A stretch of 11,249 nt of DNA from Pseudomonadota bacterium (GCA_023430245.1 JAEZBA010000506.1:1-11249); one strand, 5' to 3'; counted from the stretch's first letter, positions 1-6,956 are shown. Made by a program: numbers and translations. Notes: generated by a model not told the origin, from the letters alone.

Positions 1-275
1 TCCTTGACCTCCGGCTGCATCGCCGCCTGTGAATCGAAGGTTTCCGGCCCGGGTGCGAGGTCGGACTCGGTCTCCGGTGCAGCGGCTTCCGGGGCGAAGT
101 CGATCATCAGCGCCGGGACGTCGGCACCCGTTATGCCCTCATCCGGTTTGACATACATGAATGCCGCAGCGATCGCCGCATGCGCGACCACGACGAACGC
201 AACGGCGGCGACCCAGCGGCCCAGATGCAGCTCGTCATCCCGATCAACACCTGCGATCCAGGCAATCGCATTCAT
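1..275 (-). CDS. tonB: TonB energy transducer, N-terminal part (cut by window edge)
   Basis: About 91 residues are visible, beginning MNAIAWIAGVD. A short cytoplasmic segment with charged residues (DRDDELH) is followed by one membrane helix at about residues 20-41. That helix contains a His (VVAHAAIAAAF) placed like the functionally important His of the TonB anchor. A periplasmic stretch rich in Pro, Glu and Ala follows, as expected for the TonB spacer. The C-terminal domain that touches outer-membrane receptors lies outside the window. The start ATG overlaps the exbD stop in an ATGA, which implies translational coupling. TonB passes proton-motive energy from ExbB/ExbD to TonB-dependent receptors such as those for haem or siderophores. 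The identification rests on the anchor pattern plus the position after exbB-exbD; another TonB/TolA-like protein is possible but less likely. Confidence 0.85.
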   Translation of the reverse strand, partial: MNAIAWIAGVDRDDELHLGRWVAAVAFVVVAHAAIAAAFMYVKPDEGITGADVPALMIDFAPEAAAPETESDLAPGPETFDSQAAMQPEVK

Positions 276-706
276 CTCGGCGCGCTTCCCGCGTCACGGG
301 CTTCCAGTCCAACCAGTCCGATCTTCAGATAGCCGGATGAGCGCAGCGAATTCATCACCTCCATGACGGCGCCGTAGCTCACGGCCCGGTCGGCACGCAC
401 GAAGATGCGTTCGTCGCGATTGCCCTTGGTCGCGACTTCAAGCGCCGCGGGCAGGCTGGCGCGCGCAATCATGTCCTCGCCGATCGCGAGTGACAGGTCG
501 GACTTGATCGACAGAAAGACCGGCTTGTCCGGCCGGCGCGTCTGCTCGGCGGTGGAGCTTGGCAATTCGACCGGTATGTCGACGGTTGCAAGCGGCGCCG
601 CCACCATGAAAATGATCAGCAGCACCAGAATGACGTCAATGAAAGGCGTGACGTTGATCTCGTGGTTTTCGACGTCCTCGTCGTCCTTGCTGAAATGAAC
701 CGCCAT
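272..706 (-). CDS. exbD: ExbD, biopolymer transport/TonB-complex protein
   Basis: This 144-residue protein has the usual ExbD/TolR length and layout. A short cytoplasmic N-terminus is followed by the family signature INVTPFIDV and one membrane helix at about residues 22-43; the rest is periplasmic. Asp24 in PFIDV corresponds to the proton-pathway Asp of ExbD/TolR. The open frame extends upstream to 790, but those residues overlap exbB and do not look like ExbD. The ATG at 706 is preceded by GCGGAG and gives the canonical start. It begins 4 nt after the exbB stop and ends in an ATGA overlap with tonB, so the three genes form one transcription and translation unit. TolR is the main alternative, but the tonB-like gene directly downstream favours ExbD. 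Confidence 0.93.
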   Translation of the reverse strand: MAVHFSKDDEDVENHEINVTPFIDVILVLLIIFMVAAPLATVDIPVELPSSTAEQTRRPDKPVFLSIKSDLSLAIGEDMIARASLPAALEVATKGNRDERIFVRADRAVSYGAVMEVMNSLRSSGYLKIGLVGLEARDAGSAPR

Positions 707-710
707 GACG

Positions 711-1691
711 CTACTCCGCCGCCTGCCGCAACGTGACGCCGCCGCGATCGAGATCGCGCGAGGCGAGGCGCAGCACATTGGCCGAGGCATTGCCGAGGAT
801 CAGGCGGTAGCCGCCGATCGACCGCGTGAACATGTTGTAGATCACGACCGCCGGGATCGCCGCGACCAGGCCCATGGCGGTAGCGAGCAGCGCCTCGGCG
901 ATGCCGGGCGCGACCACCGCGAGGCTGGTCGAATGCGCTTTCGAAATACCGATGAAGCTGTTCATGATTCCCCAGACCGTTCCGAACAGTCCGACGAACG
1001 GGGAGGTGGCGCCGATGGTCGCGAGCACGCCCATGCCGTTGCTGATGCGACGGCTCGCGGTGGCCTCCACGCGCTCGAGTTGCCAGACGATGCGTTCCTT
1101 GACGCCGTCCTTCGGCAGCATGTGGGACAATTCCACCTCATGCGCGGCGGCGCGCACCAGCCGCGCCACCGGATCCTTTTCCTTCGCGAACTGGCGCTCC
1201 GCGTCGTCCAGCGACTTCGCGTGTTCGAGCCAGCGATTCTTGCGGCGCGCTCGGCGCTTTTCAAAACGCAATTCCAGGCTCTTTGCGAACCACACCGTCC
1301 AGGTCACGATCGAAGCGAGGACGAGCCCGATCATCACCGCTTTCACCACCATGTCGGCGTCGAGAAACATCTGCCAGGGCGTCAGATCGTGCGGCAGCAT
1401 ATGCGCGGGGATCGTGCCGGGCGACGGCGAGGCGGTTGCGGGTTGGGCCGGAGTCACGTCCGGGTCGGCGTTTGCGGGTGCAGCCGGTGCCGGCGCTTCA
1501 GTTGCTGCGGGGGCCTGTGCCGCAGGTTCAGGCGCTGCCGGCGTGGTCAGCGGAGCGGAAGGCGAGGCCGGCGCGGTTGTCGTTGCGGGCAATTGCTGCT
1601 GCGTTGCGGGTTGCGCCAGCAACACTCCCTGCGGAGCGGACAGGATCAACGACAGCGCCGCCGCCGCCAGCGATCGAAAATGCAAGTTCAT
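711..1691 (-). CDS. exbB: ExbB, TonB-complex proton channel subunit with signal peptide and Ala/Pro linker
   Basis: This 326-residue protein belongs to the MotA/TolQ/ExbB family. Residues 1-26 look like a cleavable signal peptide (hydrophobic core, then LLAQ). A low-complexity linker rich in Ala, Pro and Thr covers about 30-95. The ExbB core follows: first helix about 113-135, a charged cytoplasmic region about 140-215, the hallmark segment GATSPFVGLFGTVWGI (about 227-242) in the second helix, and the third helix about 263-288. With ExbD it forms the proton-driven motor that energises TonB. The long periplasmic N-terminal extension is typical of many alphaproteobacterial ExbB proteins and absent from the E. 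coli one. ATG at 1691 is chosen over an upstream in-frame start (1748) because GAAGGAT precedes it and the signal peptide begins there. Confidence 0.95.
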   Translation of the reverse strand: MNLHFRSLAAAALSLILSAPQGVLLAQPATQQQLPATTTAPASPSAPLTTPAAPEPAAQAPAATEAPAPAAPANADPDVTPAQPATASPSPGTIPAHMLPHDLTPWQMFLDADMVVKAVMIGLVLASIVTWTVWFAKSLELRFEKRRARRKNRWLEHAKSLDDAERQFAKEKDPVARLVRAAAHEVELSHMLPKDGVKERIVWQLERVEATASRRISNGMGVLATIGATSPFVGLFGTVWGIMNSFIGISKAHSTSLAVVAPGIAEALLATAMGLVAAIPAVVIYNMFTRSIGGYRLILGNASANVLRLASRDLDRGGVTLRQAAE

Positions 1692-2120
1692 GTCGTATCC
1701 TTCGCGCGGCATCGCCGGGCGCTGAGGGTGGAGCGGCGCTGGTCGCATCGCCGCAAGCGATCATGTGTTCAATCGCAAATCAGAAACAGAAATCAACAAC
1801 GATAGTTTTTATCCGTTCCAACCCTGGTTCCGAATGACGCGCAGAACATTGCAAACGCGATCATCGGAGCTAATGCAACGATGCCGGCTTAACGTCGCGC
1901 CGGCCGGAAATCGGCAATTGTGCCCAATTTCACCGCTGATGCGTCGTCACTTTCTTTGGCGCTCACGTTGCGAGCCGGTCCAAAGCTTTGACTTGTTCTA
2001 AGCAAGCTGTCGCGCGGACCCGACAATGCGTGCAGAGCGAACACATGCCGCAAACCGGTTGCGTTCCCCTGCATGGAGCACGCGCCGGCATCCTGTTTCG
2101 GTTCGACAGGGCGCGCCGAT
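1692..2120. other. Intergenic stretch upstream of exbB, no gene seen
   Basis: No convincing gene is present: the short open frames on both strands lack a good ribosome site and recognisable protein character. The exbB promoter should be here. On the minus strand a weak candidate is TTCGGA (1829-1834) and TAAAAA (1806-1811) with a 17-nt spacer. Within it GTTCCAA (1815-1821) and GTTCCGA (1827-1833) form a near-direct repeat on the plus strand. Iron control by Irr, RirA or Fur would be expected for this operon, but I cannot match a clear box. CCTGT and ACAGG at about 2092-2110 form a small isolated inverted repeat without a T-run. Confidence 0.5.
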
Positions 2121-2154
2121 AAAAAAATGCGCATTGGCGAAGGCCAATGCGCAT
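2121..2154 (-). terminator. Intrinsic terminator of the HU gene
   Basis: ATGCGCATTGGC (2127-2138) and GCCAATGCGCAT (2143-2154) form a perfect 12-bp stem with a 4-nt loop. Read on the minus strand it is followed by a run of seven U (A-run 2121-2127). It lies 38 nt past the HU stop codon and is a textbook rho-independent terminator. Confidence 0.93.
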
Positions 2155-2191
2155 CATTGAAGAGCCAGCCCGTCGTGGACGGGGAGTGACC

Positions 2192-2494
2192 TCAGACGGC
2201 TTCTTTGAGTTCCTTGGCGGCGCGGAACGCGACCTTTTTCGACGCCTTGATCTGGATGGCCTCGCCGGTCGCGGGGTTGCGGCCCATGCGCGCGGCGCGC
2301 TTGCGAACCTGCAGGATGCCCAGGCCACCGATGCGGATGCGATCGCCCTTCTTCAGGTGCTTGGTGATGGCGGTGACCAGGTCGCCCAGCATCGCCTCGC
2401 TCTGCTTCTTGGACAATTGATGATCCTCGGCCAACTGAGCCGCGAGGTGCTTCAGGGTAACGGTCGGAGCGGTCGCCGGCTTCTTGTCAGCCAT
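2192..2494 (-). CDS. HU family DNA-binding protein
   Basis: This 100-residue basic protein has the HU/IHF fold pattern. An N-terminal helical dimerisation part (about 13-50) is followed by GDRIRIGGLGILQV and the DNA-binding arm RKRAARMGRNPATGEAI, whose Pro in the NPATG segment is the DNA-intercalating residue. It ends with a final helix (VAFRAAKELKEAV). About 12 extra residues (MADKKPATAPTV) precede the standard start. HU proteins bend and compact DNA in the nucleoid. The start at 2494 has a strong Shine-Dalgarno, AGAGGAGG. It is a single-gene unit with its own terminator. Whether it acts as the main HU or as a paralogue cannot be told from one locus, so no hup symbol is assigned. Confidence 0.95.
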   Translation of the reverse strand: MADKKPATAPTVTLKHLAAQLAEDHQLSKKQSEAMLGDLVTAITKHLKKGDRIRIGGLGILQVRKRAARMGRNPATGEAIQIKASKKVAFRAAKELKEAV

Positions 2495-2631
2495 GGGTGG
2501 CCTCCTCTTGATCGGGCACGGAAACGAAAAACTGCTGATTGTGGCGTTTAGACGATTCGGGACTCACCGGAAACGCCTTGTTTATAAGGCTCCAGAGCAT
2601 TTTTAGGCGGGCGATGCAATGAGAAAAGCCT

Positions 2632-2672
2632 GTCCCGCAAGGGTTTCCTGCATTTTGGAACCGGCGGGGGAC
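2632..2672. repeat. Imperfect hairpin in the region upstream of HU
   Basis: GTCCCGC (2632-2638) can pair with the end of GCGGGGGAC (2664-2672) with two extra Gs. Inside it GGTTTCC and GGAACC pair with one bulged base around an 8-nt loop. No U-run follows on either strand, so it is not an obvious terminator. It would lie in the HU leader if the AT-rich promoter candidate at 2704-2732 is used. Confidence 0.3.
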
Positions 2673-2703
2673 GTCCGAGTGGGCTGTCGAACCATGGCGG
2701 CGC

Positions 2704-2732
2704 TTTATAAGTATCTGATTTAATTGAGATAA
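2704..2732 (-). promoter_or_regulatory. Weak candidate promoter for HU in an AT-rich island
   Basis: The 2495-2798 gap carries no gene. At about 2704-2740 it contains a strongly AT-rich island that stands out in this GC-rich sequence. On the minus strand TTATCT (2727-2732) and TATAAA (2704-2709) are 17 nt apart. The -10 is good and the -35 poor. It would give a leader of about 200 nt before HU. A closer TTATAA exists near 2580 but has no -35. Confidence 0.3.
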
Positions 2733-2798
2733 AATAAATTGCGGAAGACATCGCACTGGCTCGCGGCTGTGTTCATAAAGCCGGCAGCGGCCACAACC

Positions 2799-3782
2799 TC
2801 ACAACGCTGTGTTCCGCCATTCGCTAGGCGACTGGCCCACGCTCTTCTTGAAAGCCCTACTGAAGGCGGCTTCGGACTCATAACCCGCGTCCTGAGCGAT
2901 AGCGGCGATCTTCGCATTGCGATCCACAAGCCGCCTGGCCGCGATCTGCATCCGCCATCGGGTCAGATATTGAATCGGCGGGCAACCGATGAGGTGGGAG
3001 AACCGCTCCGACAGCGCGGAGCGTGACGCGCCGGCCTCGCGGGCCAGTTCGTCAAGAGTCCATCCATGGGCCGGACGCGCATGCAGCAATGCCAACGTGC
3101 GACCGACAAGCGGATCGCGCAAACCCGCCAGCCAGCCAGCATTGTCATTCGCCATCTGATCCATGTGCATGCGGATGACTTCGACGAACATCAACTCGGA
3201 CAGTTTGTTCAGCACGCTCTGGCTGCCGGGGCGCCGGTTGCCGCTCTCAAGAGTGGCATAGCGGATGAACTGGTCGAGCAGACCGCCGGAGTCCGAAGAC
3301 ATCGCCCGCGTCAGTCGCATGAAACGCGGCAGCGCGTTGATAAGCGGGTTGAATGGCCGGATATCGCAGCTGAAGAAACCGCAGATCAGATGGGTATCGA
3401 CGTCGCCTTCGCTTCCGGTTCGCAGCATGAAAGGCAGTGCGTTGTCATCGTCGGGGCGACGATAGATATCCATCGTCGGCTGAGCGCGCATTCCGGCAGC
3501 GCTCGACACAGCGTGCGGATCGCCATGCGGCATTACTGCGATGTCACCTTGTTGCAGTCTGACCGGTTCGAATGAGCCGCCGTCGACGAGTGATATCCAG
3601 CATGAGCCGCGCGTGACCACGTGATATTCGATGGCATGTTGCGCGCCCGGCATCACCTCATTGGCGATCGTCGCAGCCGGCGGTGCTTCGGCCACCCATG
3701 GCGGCCTCGCGCTGACGTCGAAGAAGACCGACCCGGTCAGGCGCACGGCCGATAGCACGTCCGACAAGACGTCTGTACTCAT
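2799..3782 (-). CDS. AraC-family transcriptional regulator (cupin-type ligand domain)
   Basis: This 327-residue regulator has an N-terminal cupin-like sensing domain at about 1-190, including the beta-strand pattern around GSCWISLVDGG and the segment QQGDIAVMPHGDPHAV with His/Asp residues typical of the fold. A C-terminal AraC/XylS double helix-turn-helix covers about 225-325. The first recognition unit is LDELAREAGASRSALSERF and the second IAAIAQDAGYESEAAFSRAF, ending in the usual GQSPSEWR. ATG at 3782 is chosen over the in-frame start at 3809 because AGGAGGA sits at the right distance before it. The gene is divergent from a methyltransferase, its likeliest target apart from itself. The effector is unknown; relatives with this cupin domain are often activators responding to small organic compounds. 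Confidence 0.93.
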   Translation of the reverse strand: MSTDVLSDVLSAVRLTGSVFFDVSARPPWVAEAPPAATIANEVMPGAQHAIEYHVVTRGSCWISLVDGGSFEPVRLQQGDIAVMPHGDPHAVSSAAGMRAQPTMDIYRRPDDDNALPFMLRTGSEGDVDTHLICGFFSCDIRPFNPLINALPRFMRLTRAMSSDSGGLLDQFIRYATLESGNRRPGSQSVLNKLSELMFVEVIRMHMDQMANDNAGWLAGLRDPLVGRTLALLHARPAHGWTLDELAREAGASRSALSERFSHLIGCPPIQYLTRWRMQIAARRLVDRNAKIAAIAQDAGYESEAAFSRAFKKSVGQSPSEWRNTAL

Positions 3783-3803
3783 GCTATCCTCCTGCGCAGC
3801 GAT

Positions 3804-3840
3804 ACTCACGCTTTCTGAGGCCGGAAATTCACGCTTTCGG
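3804..3840. promoter_or_regulatory. 10-bp exact direct repeat, candidate AraC-regulator operator
   Basis: TCACGCTTTC occurs at 3806-3815 and again at 3829-3838, 23 bp apart start to start. Flanking bases also agree (A, pyrimidine before; T/G, G after). AraC-type proteins usually bind direct repeats about two helical turns apart. The repeats lie just upstream of the regulator start codon, downstream of its candidate promoter, a placement that would suit negative autoregulation. Binding is inferred. Confidence 0.5.
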
Positions 3841-3854
3841 GTCGACGCAGGACG

Positions 3855-3882
3855 ATAACAAGTCTGGACGATCGAGCAACAA
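3855..3882 (-). promoter_or_regulatory. Candidate promoter of the AraC-family gene
   Basis: On the minus strand TTGTTG (3877-3882) and TGTTAT (3855-3860) are 16 nt apart, about 75 nt before the start codon. Each matches four of six consensus positions, and the spacing is slightly short. It is the best sigma-70-like pair seen in the divergent gap; none as good was found for the methyltransferase direction. Confidence 0.35.
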
Positions 3883-4005
3883 GGCTGGCAGCGCGATCAT
3901 TCGCCTGCGCCGGCGCGGCTGTATGTGTGTTTGCACAGAGGCAGCAGCAGCGCCCGTGGTTACCGGGCGACGAATGCCTAACACCAAATTGTGAGGAGAT
4001 CGCCC

Positions 4006-4854
4006 ATGACCACCATTATCGAATGCCTGCCGAATGTCGCTACCAAGCCTGGCCCCGACCTCGGTGCCGTCAAGAAGAAGCAGCAGACTGCCTGGTCCTC
4101 CGGCGACTATTCGGTCGTGGGTACCACGCTGCAGATCGTCGGCGAGCAACTGGCCGAGGCGATGGACTTGCGGTCCGGCCAGACGGTGCTCGACGTTGCT
4201 GCCGGCAACGGCAATGTCACTCTGGCGGCTGCCCGCCGCTGGTGTGAAGTGACGTCGACTGATTATGTCGATGCATTGCTGGACCGCGGCCGCGAACGGG
4301 CAAAAGCCGAGAGGCTTCCTGTCAGTTTCAAGCAGGCTGACGCCGAATCTCTGCCGTTTCCCGATGGAGAGTTCGACGCGGTCGTCTCAACCTTCGGCGT
4401 GATGTTCACGGCTGATCAGGATCGCGCTGCCGCTGAATTGCTGCGCGTCTGCAGACCGGGCGGAAAGATCGGTCTCGCCAATTGGACTCCGGCCGGGTTT
4501 GTCGGCCAGATGTTCAAGGTCATCGGCAAGCACTTGCCGCCACCGGCCGGCGTCAAGTCGGCAGCGCTGTGGGGCACGCGGGAGCGGCTTGAAGAGATGT
4601 TCGGCAAAGCCGCGCGCTCGATCGTCATCGAGACGCGCAGCTTCAATTTTCGCTATCGCTCGCCGGAGCATTTCGTCGAGATCTTCCGCGACTATTACGG
4701 ACCGATGCTCAAGGCGTTCGAGGCCATCGATGATGCGGGACGGGCGGCTCTCGCGCAGGACATCGTTGACCTCATCGGGCGCATGAATGTGTCCGGCGAC
4801 GGCACCATGGTGGTCCCGAGTGAATATCTCGAAGTCGTCATCACCAAGCGCTGA
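4006..4854 (+). CDS. Class I SAM-dependent methyltransferase (UbiE/Methyltransf_11-like)
   Basis: This 282-residue protein has a Rossmann-fold methyltransferase core. SAM-binding motif I is VLDVAAGNGNVTLAA (about 61-75). An acidic residue after strand 2 follows in TSTDYVD (Asp86), then the motif QADAESLPFPDGEFD (about 110-124), and LLRVCRPGGKIGLANW (about 145-160) is the strand 4-5 region typical of the UbiE/Methyltransf_11 group. The C-terminal third (about 165-282) is the substrate-side region and has no motif I can name. The start at 4006 has GAGGAG eight bases upstream; an in-frame GTG at 3991 overlaps that ribosome site. The substrate is unknown. Divergence from an AraC-type regulator suggests inducible expression. 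Confidence 0.92.
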   Translation: MTTIIECLPNVATKPGPDLGAVKKKQQTAWSSGDYSVVGTTLQIVGEQLAEAMDLRSGQTVLDVAAGNGNVTLAAARRWCEVTSTDYVDALLDRGRERAKAERLPVSFKQADAESLPFPDGEFDAVVSTFGVMFTADQDRAAAELLRVCRPGGKIGLANWTPAGFVGQMFKVIGKHLPPPAGVKSAALWGTRERLEEMFGKAARSIVIETRSFNFRYRSPEHFVEIFRDYYGPMLKAFEAIDDAGRAALAQDIVDLIGRMNVSGDGTMVVPSEYLEVVITKR

Positions 4855-4883
4855 GGCTTCGGCAATCCGGTAACGTTGCGAGC

Positions 4884-4917
4884 GCCCGTCCGGCCGATCA
4901 AATCCCGGGCGGGCTTT
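4884..4917 (+). terminator. Possible terminator after the methyltransferase
   Basis: GCCCGTCC (4884-4891) and GGGCGGGC (4907-4914) form an 8-bp stem with one G-U pair and a 15-nt loop, followed by only three Ts. It lies 30 nt beyond the stop codon. The short T-run makes it weak. From here to 5028 I see nothing else. Confidence 0.35.
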
Positions 4918-5028
4918 GTGCCGAGTTTGTGGCCAACTGTGATGGGTCGGTTCGTCGGGGCGGGGAACCGGCTTTTTGGATCCGCCACGTGCGAGCGGGA
5001 TTCCCAATGTCGGAACCCGCGGGGCGGC

Positions 5029-5063
5029 AAAACCGGACCGGGCCGGAAAAAGGGCCAGGTCCG
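5029..5063 (-). terminator. Terminator-like hairpin downstream of tRNA-Asp
   Basis: On the minus strand CGGACC-T-GGCC pairs with GGCC-C-GGTCCG (plus-strand arms 5034-5044 and 5053-5063) with one mismatch and an 8-nt loop. GUUUU follows in the minus direction (A-run 5029-5032). It lies 36 nt past the tRNA 3' end. Confidence 0.65.
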
Positions 5064-5099
5064 AGAAACCAGAAAAGCAAAGGAACTGAGCCACATACG

Positions 5100-5176
5100 T
5101 GGCGGGAGCGACGGGGCTCGAACCCGCGACCTCCGGCGTGACAGGCCGGCACTCTAACCAACTGAGCTACGCCCCC
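5100..5176 (-). tRNA. tRNA-Asp (anticodon GTC)
   Basis: The 77-nt cloverleaf includes an encoded CCA. The acceptor stem GGGGGCG pairs with CGCTCCC with one G-U. The D arm is GCTC...GAGT, and the anticodon stem CCGGC/GCCGG encloses the loop CTGTCAC with anticodon GTC. The T arm contains GGTTCGAGCC. The discriminator base is G, as expected for tRNA-Asp. It reads GAC and GAU codons. Confidence 0.97.
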
Positions 5177-5194
5177 GGGTTGGCAGTGCGGCGG

Positions 5195-5222
5195 ACTTAA
5201 ATCTCGCTCTCGCCCAAGTCAA
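5195..5222 (-). promoter_or_regulatory. Promoter of tRNA-Asp
   Basis: On the minus strand TTGACT (5217-5222; five of six -35 matches) and TTAAGT (5195-5200) are 16 nt apart. Transcription would start about 10-12 nt before the mature tRNA 5' end. The -10 is weak, but the placement fits a stable-RNA gene. Confidence 0.6.
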
Positions 5223-5255
5223 GCGTAGCCGAGCGGGTTTTGCCGCCGCCCCCCG

Positions 5256-5280
5256 AAAAAGGCACGCCGCGGGTGCCCTT
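5256..5280 (-). terminator. Intrinsic terminator of the MoxR/VWA/LCCL operon
   Basis: On the minus strand AAGGGCAC and GTGCCTTT form an 8-bp stem with one G-U pair around a 7-nt loop, leading into a five-U run (A-run 5256-5260). It starts 30 nt after the LCCL gene stop. It separates the operon from the tRNA promoter, which begins 34 bp further on. Confidence 0.8.
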
Positions 5281-5310
5281 GGTCAAGGTGTTCCCGCCGA
5301 CCGGCTCCCA

Positions 5311-5697
5311 TTAGATCGGGCTTAGTCGGTAGGCGCTGCCGTAGCGGCCGAAATCGTGGCTGGTCACGCCGTGGCGGACGCAGCCCTGGAACTGCGCCGG
5401 CGGCGCCACCACGGTGACCTTCACCACCGCGCTTTCGCCGGGCTTGACCAGACCGGCATGGACCGCGGCCGGAGCCAGCGCGGAATCGCCGGTATAGACA
5501 TCGGTGCCCCAGAGCGGGCCGTCGGTCTCGCCCTTGACCCGGAAATAATAGGTGGCGCCGACGCTGCTGCCGAGTTCAAGCATGTGGGCCGGCGCCTCGG
5601 CGGCCAGATACCCTTTGTCGAGCAACTGCCGCACCTGCCGTTTAGACAATTGTCCGCGGCGGTCGAAATAGGCGACCAGTTCCTGCACCACCTTCAT
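5311..5697 (-). CDS. Small LCCL-domain protein
   Basis: This 128-residue protein has a helical N-terminus of about 40 residues with no recognised domain. An LCCL-type domain follows at about 44-127, with the hallmarks WGTDVYT (63-69), AAVHAG (77-82), a VVKVTVV strand and HGVTSHDFG (109-117). LCCL domains are best known from secreted animal proteins such as factor C and cochlin, where Cys residues form disulphides. This copy has a single Cys (106) and no signal peptide or membrane helix, so it is probably cytoplasmic. The ATG at 5697 overlaps the stop of the VWA gene in ATGA and has GGGAGC upstream. The open frame runs further upstream, but only as a shadow of the VWA gene. The function is unknown. 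Operon position suggests a partner, adaptor or client of the MoxR/VWA pair. Confidence 0.88.
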   Translation of the reverse strand: MKVVQELVAYFDRRGQLSKRQVRQLLDKGYLAAEAPAHMLELGSSVGATYYFRVKGETDGPLWGTDVYTGDSALAPAAVHAGLVKPGESAVVKVTVVAPPAQFQGCVRHGVTSHDFGRYGSAYRLSPI

Positions 5698-6956
5698 GGC
5701 TTGCTCCCGTCCATTGCAATGACCCGCCCATAGGGCGGACTGAATGCGGCTGCGCGCGGCAGCACCCACAACACGTCGTAGGGCACCGGCTCGGCCGGGA
5801 AGGCGATCTCGCCATCGGTGACGATCACGGCGGCGCGGACCAGTGGATCGTCGGCCAGCATCAGCATGGCGGGCGACAGGTCGCTGCCGCCGAATCCGCG
5901 GACTGCATAGGTCGAAAGGTCGTCCGGCGACACGGTCTCGTCGCCGGTGACGGCTGCGTCGCATTGCACGACGCGCACCTGATCGACACCGGCGCCGTCG
6001 CAGAAATCCGCGATCGCGCCAAGTGCGAGCGGTATCTCGTCGGTCATGGAGCCCGAGGTATCGAGCACGACATTGAGCATCCAGGAGGTGCGTTTGCGGC
6101 CCGGCAGGACAATGTCGGTGCGCTCGCCAGAGCGGCGCGATGGCCGTGAGAAGGTGCGTTCGCCGGGCGAAGACTGCTCGATCCAGCGCTGCAGCGCCTG
6201 CTGCCAGGCCGGCCGCAAGCGGCCGCGCAATGCTGTCACCTGCGCGCTCATGCCGACACCTGCGGATCCGCGCCCTTGCCGGGACATCGCGGCTGCAATC
6301 GCCAGCCCGCGCGCAATGGCCTCGTCGATCCTGACCTTGCACTCTGCCTGGTCCTGCGCTTCGGCCGGAAACATCTCGCGCTCGGTCTGGTCGGCGAGCA
6401 CGTCACCGGCAGTCTCGCCATTAGCAGCATCGCCCTGACCATGTCCCATGATCTGGCGGACGGACGCGTCCTTGCCTTCCCAGACCTGGCTGCGCGAGCG
6501 CATGAGGTCGGCGTTGCGACGCATCTCGATAACGATGTCCTCGGCCGACCGCTGACGCGCGCCGGGCATGTCGAGGCCGCCGGCCGGGATGGTCGCGAAG
6601 CCGAGTTCAGTCCGCAGAATGTCGTTGATGATGTAGTCATGGGCGTAGTTGAACTCGAGCCGGCCGGAGCCGCGGGCACGGTCATGGGTGCGAAGCGCGA
6701 GATGAAGCAGCTCGTGCGCCAGCACAAAGACGAGCTCGTTGTCCTTGAGTCGGGCCGTGAATCCGGGATTAGCGACAAGCCGGCCCGAGGCGAATATCCC
6801 CATGGTCGGCACCCGCCAGTCGAGATTGATGCGCACGGCAGCGGCCAGTCCCGCCAGATGCGGCAGCGGCACCGCAACCATGCGCAGGCCATTCTCGATC
6901 CGCTTCAGGGTCGCGAGATCGGCGTTGCGGTCGCTTGTTGCTGCGGCGACGCTCAT
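5694..6956 (-). CDS. HExxH metallopeptidase-like / VWA-like protein (DUF2201 type)
   Basis: This 420-residue protein has two parts. The N-terminal half resembles the putative metallopeptidase domain found with DUF2201. It contains HELLH (81-85), a further His at 91 and AHDYIIND (105-112), whose His/Asp may complete a zinc site. The middle (about 140-290) is charged and probably flexible. The C-terminal part (about 292-415) is a VWA-like domain with a MIDAS-type motif DTSGS (299-303), GGSD (356-359) and TDGE (380-383), so the metal-site residues look intact. VWA proteins beside MoxR ATPases commonly act as the substrate- or metal-linked partner, as in RavA-ViaA, NorQ-NorD and CbbQ-CbbO. The start at 6956 overlaps the ATPase stop (ATGA) and a second ATGA leads into the LCCL gene. 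Whether it cleaves protein is unknown. Confidence 0.9.
   Translation of the reverse strand: MSVAAATSDRNADLATLKRIENGLRMVAVPLPHLAGLAAAVRINLDWRVPTMGIFASGRLVANPGFTARLKDNELVFVLAHELLHLALRTHDRARGSGRLEFNYAHDYIINDILRTELGFATIPAGGLDMPGARQRSAEDIVIEMRRNADLMRSRSQVWEGKDASVRQIMGHGQGDAANGETAGDVLADQTEREMFPAEAQDQAECKVRIDEAIARGLAIAAAMSRQGRGSAGVGMSAQVTALRGRLRPAWQQALQRWIEQSSPGERTFSRPSRRSGERTDIVLPGRKRTSWMLNVVLDTSGSMTDEIPLALGAIADFCDGAGVDQVRVVQCDAAVTGDETVSPDDLSTYAVRGFGGSDLSPAMLMLADDPLVRAAVIVTDGEIAFPAEPVPYDVLWVLPRAAAFSPPYGRVIAMDGSKP

Noticed and set aside
705..1805. Long plus-strand open frame (366 codons) opposite exbB
   Set aside because: It is highly Arg/Gly/Cys-rich and repetitive, as expected from the reverse strand of GC-rich coding DNA, and the opposite strand clearly encodes ExbB.
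1815..1833. Iron-responsive (Irr/RirA/Fur) box upstream of exbB
   Set aside because: Expected from the function, and a GTTCCRA near-repeat is present, but it does not fit a consensus I can state with confidence.
1765..2134. Short open frames in the exbB-HU gap (78 aa plus strand, 81 aa minus strand)
   Set aside because: No ribosome site, no recognisable composition or motif, and the minus-strand frame begins inside the poly-A/T part of the HU terminator region.
2587..2612. Possible remnant of a dispersed rhizobial palindromic repeat (CTCCAGAGCATTTTT)
   Set aside because: Only the first part resembles the repeats I remember from Bradyrhizobium relatives and the matching second arm is missing; a genome-wide count would be needed.
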